Notes under the pieces: generated by a model | Told to the model about the DNA's origin: nothing | The model's input: the letters and a program-made list of their open reading frames with translations, nothing else | The model's database searches: none | Made by a program: the position numbers and the translations under genes | NCBI RefSeq assembly: GCF_040703035.1 | Contig: NZ_CP159996.1 | Span: 3,258,001 to 3,322,000, forward strand | Direction: 5' to 3' | DNA length: 64,000 bases | Source: Terribacillus aidingensis | Lineage (GTDB): Bacteria; Bacillota; Bacilli; Bacillales; Amphibacillaceae | In this document: one piece after another, positions 41,963 to 49,509 of the stretch | Numbering within the stretch: the stretch's first letter is position 1 | Layout: every line of letters begins with the position of its first letter

Positions 41963-41990
41963 AGCCAGCCTTTACCCGGCTGGCTCTTTT
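41961..41990. terminator. Bidirectional terminator, licT-like / nrdB
   Basis: AGAGCCAGCC / GGCTGGCTCT around TTTACCC, T-run following. Confidence 0.88.
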
Positions 41991-41997
41991 GCTGTTC

Positions 41998-43035
41998 TTA
42001 TAGATCATCGAAACCGTTCAGATCACTCGTTTTCGTGTACTGACGGGATTTTTGTTCGAAGAAGTCAGATTTTGTTCCATTGAAGTTATCCGTGTAAGCA
42101 CGGATCCATTTCATCGGGTTCTTTTCGTAGCCTTCGTAAATTTCGCTTAGTCCTAGCATACGAAGCATTTTATTTGCACGATATTTTACGTAGCCTTCCA
42201 TATCATCCAAGTTGATACCATCGATACCATCCAATACATAACGGCTCCATCGTGTTTCTTGCTCAACAGAATGGCGGAATTGATCATATACCCATTCAAT
42301 GAACTCATCATTATTGTATTCTGGATTCTCCGCTAATGTAGCGCGGAACAACTCACTGATAAAACGACCATGATGCAGTTCATCACGGTTGATATAGGAA
42401 ATCATCGTGGATGTTCCGACCATTTTCTGGTTACGCGCTAAGTTATAGAAGAAGGCAAATCCGCTGTAGAAGAATAACCCTTCCAAAAGCGTAGAGTACA
42501 CCATTGCTTTAAGCACTGTCTCAATCGTTGGGTTTTGTGCGAATTCGTTGTAAACAGCAGCTATTCTTTCGTTCCGTTCGAGCAAAACTTTGTCCGTACG
42601 CCCTTCGTTAAAGGAAGCTATTTGGTTATCATAATTTGTTACAGACGCAAGTACATACGTATAGCTATGGTTATGCTCACTTTCCTGGTCAGCAATTGTC
42701 GCTAAAATCGATTTGACGCTTGGGTCTGTCGAATAAGCAGCTATTTTGGAGGCGATATCTGTTTGCGGACCATCCAATGTAGCCAGCAAACCGATAATTT
42801 TCAGGAATGCTGTACGCTCCTGATCTGATAGATTTGCAAATTGCTTCGTATCTGCCACCATATTCACTTCATTGGCAGTCCAGAACAAACCGCGGATTGT
42901 TTTGCGCAGTTCATAAAAATGCGGGTATGCAACGTTATCCCAATGCAGGATTCCGCTTGCATCTCCGTTAAATAATGCAGTAGATTTATTTGGATTCGTC
43001 GGCTCCAGAACGGTAGCCTTCATCAATTTAGACAT
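41998..43035 (-). CDS. nrdB: Class I ribonucleotide reductase beta subunit
   Basis: 345 residues from ATG 43035 (GGAG, spacing 7). All six metal ligands and the radical tyrosine can be placed: Asp88, Glu118-x2-His121, Tyr125, Glu185, Glu219-x2-His222. The protein forms the metal-tyrosyl radical that starts reduction of ribonucleotides by NrdA/NrdE. The start overlaps the upstream flavodoxin gene by 13 bp. No large subunit gene is next to it. NrdR-box-like repeats 43585-43631 lie upstream of the pair. Confidence 0.92.
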   Translation of the reverse strand: MSKLMKATVLEPTNPNKSTALFNGDASGILHWDNVAYPHFYELRKTIRGLFWTANEVNMVADTKQFANLSDQERTAFLKIIGLLATLDGPQTDIASKIAAYSTDPSVKSILATIADQESEHNHSYTYVLASVTNYDNQIASFNEGRTDKVLLERNERIAAVYNEFAQNPTIETVLKAMVYSTLLEGLFFYSGFAFFYNLARNQKMVGTSTMISYINRDELHHGRFISELFRATLAENPEYNNDEFIEWVYDQFRHSVEQETRWSRYVLDGIDGINLDDMEGYVKYRANKMLRMLGLSEIYEGYEKNPMKWIRAYTDNFNGTKSDFFEQKSRQYTKTSDLNGFDDL

Positions 43036-43472
43036 TCCAATACTCCTCTCGTCCATTCCAATACTTCTTCTTCCTGGGATCCTCTTGGCGATTGCTCTAT
43101 TTTGAGCGGAGCAAGCGGCGAATGATAGAATTTCGCCAGCTTATCAGCTGCCATGCAAAACATATCATCACCGCCAAACTGCGTATCACCAGTGCCAAAC
43201 ACGAACACATTCTCAGGCTTATATCCGACATCCGCCACAAAATCCTTCACATCGAATGGGGTATCACCTGATCCCCATGTATACGTACCAATAAGCATCG
43301 CATCATAATCTGGCACATGCGGAAACGGCTCATTGCCAGTCACGCAATAAAGCGTCACGTCCTGCTGCTTATGTGTCAGCTCTTGTGCGATCAGCTCGGC
43401 AACTTCCTTTGTATTTCCGCTGACGGAAGCATATGCGATGAGCAAGGTTTTTGTTTGGCGGGATTTGGGCAT
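43023..43472 (-). CDS. Flavodoxin (NrdI-like partner of NrdB)
   Basis: 149 residues from ATG 43472; an in-frame extension to 43607 would run into the NrdR boxes and has no better ribosome binding site. FMN-binding loops: ASVSGNTKEVAELIA (phosphate loop), GTYTWGSGDTP and FGTGDTQFGGDD. It is coupled to nrdB by a 13-bp overlap, so it probably reduces or activates the NrdB cofactor, as NrdI does, although it is a classical short-chain flavodoxin rather than a canonical NrdI. Confidence 0.88.
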   Translation of the reverse strand: MPKSRQTKTLLIAYASVSGNTKEVAELIAQELTHKQQDVTLYCVTGNEPFPHVPDYDAMLIGTYTWGSGDTPFDVKDFVADVGYKPENVFVFGTGDTQFGGDDMFCMAADKLAKFYHSPLAPLKIEQSPRGSQEEEVLEWTRGVLECLN

Positions 43473-43584
43473 CGTTGCTGATCCTCTTTCAGAAAGTCCC
43501 ATCGTATCAGTCCAATCTGTCCATAATTCTATCATATTCCGGGCCGCTTCGATACTGTAAGCTATTCCCTTAGCCATAGAAAGA

Positions 43585-43631
43585 AAACTATATATAGATT
43601 TTATCATTTAATATTAACATACATATAGTGC
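43585..43631 (-). promoter_or_regulatory. NrdR box pair
   Basis: AAACTATATATAGATT (43585-43600, 13/16 to ACACTATATATAGTGT) and AACATACATATAGTGC (43616-43631, 11/16) are spaced 31 bp start to start, the three-helical-turn distance expected for NrdR. They lie upstream of the flavodoxin start at 43472. Confidence 0.6.
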
Positions 43632-43723
43632 CTACTCTAATATAATTTGTGAACATATTATTTACAGGCAAATCTAGTATTGGTTTAAAAGTAGCTCTAA
43701 TCGTTATATCCCAAGCATCAAAA

Positions 43724-43760
43724 AAAAACCGACTGGCAAGTGCCAGTCGATTTTTCACAC
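43724..43760 (-). terminator. Terminator of the lipoprotein gene
   Basis: On the minus strand CGACTGGCA / TGCCAGTCG is followed by a T-run. Confidence 0.85.
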
Positions 43761-43797
43761 AATTTCAAGCGGCTATTACTACGAATAAAAGCAGAAT

Positions 43798-45066
43798 TTA
43801 TTTAAGTTTGAATTCAGCTTTCTTTCCTTTGGAAATGTCCTCTGAATTTTCATCATACAAAGGTCCAAGCTCGATATCGAATGCTTTATCTTTCCATATC
43901 TTGTCGTACTGCTCCTTATCAAGTACATATACCTGTAGCAATTCACCTGATTCACCCGCTGCAATGCTTTGCTGGTACTCATAAGGGGATAGCATACGTT
44001 CACTCATTTGGTACTGTGACCCATCGTTTACATAAAGATTGGATGCGATGTTATCCAACCCGATATTATCTGATCCTTTGTTATCAACATTGAATTTAAC
44101 AGTCAACAGGACAACACCATTTTGGAAATTCTCAAAGCGAGGTGCTTCGTATTCATTTGGTGTAAAATCAGTGAATTGGTAGCCATCCAATGTAATGGTA
44201 GAATCACCAAGCTCCTGACTCTGCCCGATGCCTTCCTTCTCCTCGATCATTGTTTTTTCACCCATGTTATCCACCGAAATTCCATCCTGATAAAAAGCTG
44301 CATTTGCTTCTGTTTGTTTTGCGCCTTCTTCACTCAAATTAACAGTGAATTGACCTTTGGTTCCAAGAGTTGTACTTAAATCATCCGGATCAGTCGTTGG
44401 TGCAGGAACTTCTATAGTAGCAGATCCGGATTCCATTGCTGCTTTAAGTTCAGTTTCACCCATTGGATAAGCATAAGTACCGGTTATGGTTTCTCCTGCT
44501 TTAATCTCGTATTTGTTATCAGGATTTAGCTTTGTCGCTAGTTGACCTTCTTCCGGGATAATATCTTTGTAGTTATTATAATCTTTAACGGCACCTGTAA
44601 AACTCATATACATAAATGGTGTATAGTGGAGATCTTTGTCTGTGTCATTCTTAACTGTATATTGAGCAAGAATGACGCCTCCGTTTGTTTCATCATTGAA
44701 AGGAATACTATAGTCTGTATGGAAGTCCTTTAAACCAACTAGGGAGTAAGAATCAAGGGAGACTGTCACACCTTCCATTTCATGTGTTTGTGGCTCGGTA
44801 GCTTCAAAAAAGACAGTTGTTTCCTCTGCATCTGTAGTCGTTTTCATATAATCAATTAGTTCGGCGAAATCGGCAGAGCCGGAATCAGCTTCTCCTTTAT
44901 CTGCAGCTGCAGCTGTATCCTCTGCTTTTACTTCATCTTCTTGGCTAGCTGCTTCAGATGCAGCTGGTTTTTCTTCTGTGCTGGCTTTTTTACTGTCACT
45001 TCCGCAACCACTAATTATAATTACAGAAAGTATCGCGCCAAAGAGCAGCATTAATTTCTTATTCAA
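43798..45066 (-). CDS. DUF5068-type lipoprotein
   Basis: 422 residues from TTG 45066 (GGAGG, spacing 8). An N-terminal signal peptide ends in the lipobox IISGC at residue 21, followed by a long acidic, Ala/Glu/Asp-rich linker (~25-65). The remaining ~350 residues contain two similar immunoglobulin-like modules (VILAQYTVKNDTDKD; VVLLTVKFNVDNKGSDN), as in DUF4352/DUF5068 surface lipoproteins of Bacillaceae. Membrane anchored on the outside; function unknown. Monocistronic. Confidence 0.78.
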   Translation of the reverse strand: MNKKLMLLFGAILSVIIISGCGSDSKKASTEEKPAASEAASQEDEVKAEDTAAAADKGEADSGSADFAELIDYMKTTTDAEETTVFFEATEPQTHEMEGVTVSLDSYSLVGLKDFHTDYSIPFNDETNGGVILAQYTVKNDTDKDLHYTPFMYMSFTGAVKDYNNYKDIIPEEGQLATKLNPDNKYEIKAGETITGTYAYPMGETELKAAMESGSATIEVPAPTTDPDDLSTTLGTKGQFTVNLSEEGAKQTEANAAFYQDGISVDNMGEKTMIEEKEGIGQSQELGDSTITLDGYQFTDFTPNEYEAPRFENFQNGVVLLTVKFNVDNKGSDNIGLDNIASNLYVNDGSQYQMSERMLSPYEYQQSIAAGESGELLQVYVLDKEQYDKIWKDKAFDIELGPLYDENSEDISKGKKAEFKLK

Positions 45067-45418
45067 GTTTTCATCCTCCATTCAGAACTTATGATAATAA
45101 GCGTAACATGTTCTAGAATCTGGCAATATCGGCATTTAGTAGTAAATTTTGCCTTATAACTCCCTCCATTTCCAGAACACCTTATATATTGCAGTATAAA
45201 GTACCTAAATCGCTCTATAATGCCTCATATCAGTGTTTTTTTAACCCAGCACATTGATAAACTACATTCTTTTGAAAAAAAAGAAGACCGTGTATACGAT
45301 CTCCTTTTCCATTATTAAATACAAAAGCTAAACCAACTTCCTCCAAACTATACGTCCTATCCCGCTGCATTCATTACCTGTCATCCATATTGCAATTGAA
45401 TTATCCTAGTACCTCTTC
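45067..45418. other. Intergenic region, nothing assigned
   Basis: 352 bp with no supported gene or structure. A weak hairpin near 45285-45315 (GTGTATAC core) may terminate transcription from either side. Confidence 0.35.
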
Positions 45419-45847
45419 CTAAGTCGGAACAATAACCCCTTCATCCACATAAGGAACACCGTTACCAAGTAAGCTCTCAATTCCCCCAGGATGGTATGTC
45501 ATCACTTCATCCACTTCGGCATAAGACTTCCACACAGCTTCGGCTATTTTTTCTGTATCCTGAATCTGAATTTCTCCACCAATCTGTCTAGCTTTAAACG
45601 TCACAAAGGTAGCATGTTCATTGATAGCTTGTAATTTTGCCTCATTCACTGCAAGGATAGTTGTTACTTCTACATCCAAGCCTGTTTCTTCCTTTGCTTC
45701 CCGTACTGCAGCTTCGGCAAGTGATTCGCCTAATTCGACTAAGCCGCCTGGTAATGTCCAACTGCCATTCTTTTTGTTATGTACCATAAGAATTTGCTGT
45801 GTCTCTTCATTATGAATCAATGCGTAAGCTACTCGTACTTCTTTCAT
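45419..45847 (-). CDS. NUDIX hydrolase
   Basis: 142 residues from ATG 45847 (AGGAGG, spacing 7). The NUDIX box GLVELGESLAEAAVREAKEETGL has the pattern G-x5-E-x7-REUXEEXG; quoting its core, REAKEETGL. It hydrolyses a nucleoside diphosphate linked to another moiety, with Mg2+. The substrate cannot be predicted. It is divergent from the MFS-MarR operon with 119 bp between starts, and one TTGACA promoter with a MarR-like operator fills that gap. Confidence 0.9.
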   Translation of the reverse strand: MKEVRVAYALIHNEETQQILMVHNKKNGSWTLPGGLVELGESLAEAAVREAKEETGLDVEVTTILAVNEAKLQAINEHATFVTFKARQIGGEIQIQDTEKIAEAVWKSYAEVDEVMTYHPGGIESLLGNGVPYVDEGVIVPT

Positions 45848-45902
45848 TTTCATACCTCCTCTGTTCTCTGTCTCCAGTGTATACCAAATAGACATTTCCC
45901 TG

Positions 45903-45949
45903 TTGACAACAATAAAAGAAACTCATATAGTTTAGTTTAGTTAACTTAA
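45903..45949 (+). promoter_or_regulatory. Promoter and MarR operator of the MFS-marR operon
   Basis: TTGACA (45903-45908), 17 bp, TATAGT (45926-45931), followed by the near-palindrome TTAGTTAACTTAA (45937-45949) centred on GTTAAC, positioned to block initiation. Confidence 0.65.
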
Positions 45950-45966
45950 TTTATGAGGTGCTTACG

Positions 45967-47175
45967 ATGAAGGCTTTATTTAAAAACAAACAATTCAGCT
46001 GTCTTCTTACATCTGAACTCTTCACGGTTTTGAGTTTCTCCATGTATATGATTACTGTGTCCTGGTATGTTGTTGATGTACTGCATCATCCTCAGTACCT
46101 CGGCCTTGTAATGGCGGCCGCTTCAATACCGCGTATGATCACGATGATAATTGGCGGTGTGCTTGCCGACCGCGTTCAGAAATCAAAAATTTTATTCAGT
46201 ACTCAATTGCTAAAGGGAGTTTTACTAGGTATCCTGCTTTGGAGTGTAATAGATGATTCCTTAACTTTAGCTCTGCTCCTGATTGTGTCCTTTTTCATCG
46301 GCTGTTTGGATGGTTTTTTCTTCCCTGCTCTCTCGTCTTTAATCCCGAGCATTGTTTCCCAGAAAGAACTGCAGCCGGCCAATACACTTATTCATAGTTC
46401 CCAAGAACTGCTTTATTTAATTGGTCCAGTTGCTGCTGGCGCTATATTGCATTATTACAATTTCAGTGCTACCTTTGCTGTCAGTATTGCAGCCACTGTA
46501 ATAGGTGCATGTTTTGTCTATCCGTCCTTTATTAAGGATGCAAAGCCGGATAAAAACAAAGAAAAAACTTCTTTTATTACAGAATTTAAAGAAGGCTATC
46601 GTTACCTGCGATCCTCTTCTATCTATGTATCTGCAATCAGCATCATAATCATTGTGAATTTCTTTGTTTTTGGGCCAATGTTTCTCAGCTTACCTATTTT
46701 GGCTGAAGAACTCGGCGGCAGTGCCTTGGATCTTAGCTTTTTAGAGGCTGGTTTCTCTGTCGGCTCTCTTGCAGCGACTATCTTCCTGCTTTTCTTCACA
46801 CTAAAAAAGAATCGCGGAAGACTGATTCTTTTATTCCTGATTGCCACTGTTTTAGCTCTTGCCGTCTTCAGTCAAATCCCAAGTTTATATTTGCTGATTC
46901 CGGTTGCAGCAATGATTGGATTTTTCGGTTTTATCACGTACATTCCGACAGATGTCATCATTCAGGAGAAAACAGATCCTGCCATGATGGGAAGGGTCAT
47001 GAGTATCGTGTTCTTGGCCTCCACAGCATTCGATCCTATCTCTCAAACCCTTTTCAGCTCCTTAATGAGCGTCGGTTTCTCTGCACGTATTTTGCTTGCT
47101 GCATTCGCCGGTACTGGATTACTTATGGCAGCCCTGCTATTTGCAAAAGCTAAAAAATGGCGTAATATGCAATAA
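45967..47175 (+). CDS. MFS efflux transporter (MFS_3/EntS-like)
   Basis: 402 residues from ATG 45967 (GAGGTG upstream). About 12 membrane segments; loop 2-3 GGVLADRVQKSK is the MFS signature, and segments 4-5 carry the SLIPSIVSQKELQPANTLIHSSQ pattern (core LQPANTLIHSSQ) typical of the MFS_3 exporter group (EntS, macrolide efflux). It probably expels a toxic compound or antibiotic. The downstream MarR gene is 27 bp away in the same operon. Confidence 0.88.
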   Translation: MKALFKNKQFSCLLTSELFTVLSFSMYMITVSWYVVDVLHHPQYLGLVMAAASIPRMITMIIGGVLADRVQKSKILFSTQLLKGVLLGILLWSVIDDSLTLALLLIVSFFIGCLDGFFFPALSSLIPSIVSQKELQPANTLIHSSQELLYLIGPVAAGAILHYYNFSATFAVSIAATVIGACFVYPSFIKDAKPDKNKEKTSFITEFKEGYRYLRSSSIYVSAISIIIIVNFFVFGPMFLSLPILAEELGGSALDLSFLEAGFSVGSLAATIFLLFFTLKKNRGRLILLFLIATVLALAVFSQIPSLYLLIPVAAMIGFFGFITYIPTDVIIQEKTDPAMMGRVMSIVFLASTAFDPISQTLFSSLMSVGFSARILLAAFAGTGLLMAALLFAKAKKWRNMQ

Positions 47176-47202
47176 AGAAGCTGTTTGGAAGGAACGATGC
47201 AC

Positions 47203-47649
47203 ATGAGCCGTTCGTATAAGGAAATCATCCGAAGAATGAATGAAGCGTATGAGGAGTTTGGTATTCTTATCTCTCAGGAAACAAAGAAACTTGATGAGCT
47301 GGATTTAACAGTTCAGCAGGAATATATGCTGTCTTATATCGAGAGAAGAGATAAACAAACTACAGCCAATGATATTGCAGCAGATTTCGGCATCTCCAAA
47401 AGCGCTGTCAGCCAAGTGCTTTCAAAATTGGAGAAAAGGGATATGATTACAAAGCAAGCCAATCCCACAAATAAGCGGGAATTCTTTTTGGCTCTCGGCA
47501 ACAAAGGCCGGGAGTATATGGATAGTCTCAAGCAGTTAGACGAACTACTTATAGATAAATATTATTCCAAGATTGACATTGATGAATTGCATCAAATGAC
47601 AGAAACCATGGTGCGAATCAATAACGTCATAAGGGAACAGAAAAAATAG
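47203..47649 (+). CDS. MarR-family regulator of the efflux operon
   Basis: 148 residues from ATG 47203 (AAGGA, spacing 9; ATG 47197 is an alternative). The winged-helix DNA-binding domain (~40-110) is visible in ANDIAADFGISKSAVSQVLSKLEKRDMI (core GISKSAVSQVLSKLEKR) with the wing NPTNKREFFL. MarR proteins sense phenolics or oxidants and release DNA. Located directly after the MFS gene, with a palindromic operator at the operon promoter. Confidence 0.9.
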   Translation: MSRSYKEIIRRMNEAYEEFGILISQETKKLDELDLTVQQEYMLSYIERRDKQTTANDIAADFGISKSAVSQVLSKLEKRDMITKQANPTNKREFFLALGNKGREYMDSLKQLDELLIDKYYSKIDIDELHQMTETMVRINNVIREQKK

Positions 47650-47675
47650 AGGTGCCTGCTGGCACCTCTTTTTAT
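47648..47675 (+). terminator. Terminator of the MFS-marR operon
   Basis: AGAGGTGCC / GGCACCTCT around TGCT, then TTTTT. Confidence 0.9.
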
Positions 47676-47770
47676 TAGCTTAGACGGATAATGGTAAGAG
47701 ATGCTCCTGTAGAATCGCCGCCATTCAGCACGGCTGTGCCCGCTCCAATCTCTAAAACGAAACCCAAGAA
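47675..47770 (-). pseudogene. Possible C-terminal gene fragment (BclA-like ending)
   Basis: On the minus strand about 30 codons read GFVLEIGAGTAVLNGG then DSTGASLTIIRLS and a stop at 47675-47677. The ending resembles the C-terminal beta-sandwich of exosporium collagen-like (BclA-type) proteins. There is no start or upstream body between this and kdpD, so it could only be a remnant; the resemblance is by eye. Confidence 0.3.
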
Positions 47771-47802
47771 AGCATAGAAAAGATACTGCTTCTCTATGCT
47801 TT
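47768..47802 (-). terminator. Hairpin at the end of the kdp operon
   Basis: AAGCATAGA / TCTATGCTT just after the kdpD stop; the T-run is short. Confidence 0.55.
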
Positions 47803-48927
47803 CTAACGAATAGGCTGCTGGTCGGCAACAATATGAATATCAATATTGCAGGTCTGTCGCATGATCGTATTAACTATAGATCCTTTCCAAACTTCTTCCC
47901 AGCGCGTACGTGCGGACTGTCCTAATAGTATTTGAGTAATAAAATATTTTTTAGCTTCCAAGACAATCGCATTTGCTGCTCGCTTACTGGAAGTATGCAG
48001 GAGGAAATGCGCATCAAATGTTGAGCAAAGCTGCCTGATATAATCCACCTTCTCTTTTTCAGCTACCGCATCCCGGGTTACATGCAGAATAAAAAGTTCT
48101 GCATTCAAACGATTCGCCATTCGATATCCGCGGCGTATCAGCCTTTCTGCGGTATCGACATGCTGTACGCAAATAAGTATCTTTTCATGTACACCCAGAG
48201 GCCCCCGGTAATCTGCTCCGTTTTGACGTTCCAGTTTCTCATCCACCTCATCCGCAATTTCCCGAAGAGCTAGTTCACGCAAAGCAGCAAGGTTGGTTAG
48301 CTGAAAATAATTCTGCAAGCTCTTTTGAATTCGATGGGCGGGATAGATTTTCCCTTCCCGCAACCGCTTCTGCAAGGTTTCAGGTGTTGCATCAATTAAC
48401 TGAATTTCGTCTGCCTGCTGTACGAACAAGTCTGGCACACGTTCATTTACCCGCACTCCTGTTATCGTCTGGACAATGTCATGCACACTTTCAAGATGCT
48501 GTATATTGACGGCAGCAAGTACATCAATGCCTGCATCCAACAGTTCCATAACATCCTGATATCTCTTGGCGTGCTTGGAGCCAGGAATATTCGTATGCGC
48601 CAATTCATCCACTAAAACAACTTTTGGAGCACGCTGTAGAATTCCTTCTACATTAAGTTCAAAAAACGGGCGGTCTTTATAATGAATTTCCAACAAGGGA
48701 ACTTGTTCCAGATCTCCTAACTGGGCATTTGTTTCCGGCCTTCCATGCGTTTCAATAACACCAATAACAACAGCTATACCTTCCTTTTTCATCTGCTGGG
48801 CATCTGTCAGCATCTTATAGGTTTTACCGACGCCCGGAGCAGCACCGATATATAACTTCAGACGGCCTCTCCCTTGTACAGATGCGTCTGCTAAAAATGC
48901 AGCCGCTTTATCATTTGTTTCCATCAT
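47803..48927 (-). CDS. kdpD: KdpD N-terminal sensor fragment (no kinase domain)
   Basis: 374 residues: the KdpD N-terminal domain (~18-230; IGAAPGVGKTYKML P-loop with Walker-like lysine, VDELAHTNIPGSKHAKRYQDV) and a universal-stress-protein-like domain (~245-370; ILICVQHVDTAERLIRRG). The four-TM region, GAF and histidine kinase of full-length KdpD (~900 residues) are absent. Short KdpD proteins of this kind are known in Bacillus and bind c-di-AMP in the USP region in some species. The ATG overlaps the kdpC stop (ATGA). Last gene of the operon. Confidence 0.9.
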   Translation of the reverse strand: MMETNDKAAAFLADASVQGRGRLKLYIGAAPGVGKTYKMLTDAQQMKKEGIAVVIGVIETHGRPETNAQLGDLEQVPLLEIHYKDRPFFELNVEGILQRAPKVVLVDELAHTNIPGSKHAKRYQDVMELLDAGIDVLAAVNIQHLESVHDIVQTITGVRVNERVPDLFVQQADEIQLIDATPETLQKRLREGKIYPAHRIQKSLQNYFQLTNLAALRELALREIADEVDEKLERQNGADYRGPLGVHEKILICVQHVDTAERLIRRGYRMANRLNAELFILHVTRDAVAEKEKVDYIRQLCSTFDAHFLLHTSSKRAANAIVLEAKKYFITQILLGQSARTRWEEVWKGSIVNTIMRQTCNIDIHIVADQQPIR

Positions 48928-49496
48928 TTCAATGCCTGCAAATCCATATTCAACTGCAGTACATTTACAGCGGGTGCACCGAGCAGCTCTTCTGCCCGTG
49001 ATGTGCGGTGCTGTTCAATCAACTTGTATAGCTCCTCTTCATGAATACCGCTCGCTTCAGCTATTCTCGGCACCTGAAATTCTGCTGCTTCTACCGAGAT
49101 ATGCGGATCCAAGCCAGAACCGGAATTCGTCACTAAATCCAGCGGTACAGGACCGCCGTCTGGATTAGCCGTTTGCTGATCATTTATCGTTTCTTCTGTC
49201 CGGGAAATCAATTCTGGATTAGAAGGAGCATAGTTCGGTGTTCCGGATCCTGCGGCATCATTATCTATACTCGACACCCTTCCCTGGAATAGTGCAGGGT
49301 CAGTAAACGTTTGCCCAATCAGCTCCGAACCAATCACGGTGCCGTTCTCATCTTCTACCAAGCTGCCATCAGCATGATAAGGGAAGAATAGCTGTCCGAT
49401 TCCCGTTACAGCCAAAGGGTAAAGTACACTGCACAAAACCAGGCATACTAATGCAAGCCGCAGTACAGGAACGATATTGGATACATGTTTATTCAT
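48924..49496 (-). CDS. kdpC: Potassium-transporting ATPase KdpC subunit
   Basis: 190 residues from ATG 49496 (AGGAGG; ATG 49502 is too close to the site). One N-terminal membrane segment (VLRLALVCLVLCSVLYPLAV), then SELIGQTFTDPALFQGRVSS and the NSGSGLDPHISVEAAEFQVPR motif (core NSGSGLDPHIS), which are hallmarks of KdpC. Stabilises the KdpFABC complex. 13 bp after kdpB; overlaps kdpD. Confidence 0.95.
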   Translation of the reverse strand: MNKHVSNIVPVLRLALVCLVLCSVLYPLAVTGIGQLFFPYHADGSLVEDENGTVIGSELIGQTFTDPALFQGRVSSIDNDAAGSGTPNYAPSNPELISRTEETINDQQTANPDGGPVPLDLVTNSGSGLDPHISVEAAEFQVPRIAEASGIHEEELYKLIEQHRTSRAEELLGAPAVNVLQLNMDLQALK

Positions 49497-49509
49497 ATTC
49501 ATTTGCCTC

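Noticed and set aside
43473..43607. N-terminal extension of the flavodoxin
   Set aside because: It would cover the NrdR box region and has no flavodoxin-like sequence; ATG 43472 starts right at the first beta strand.
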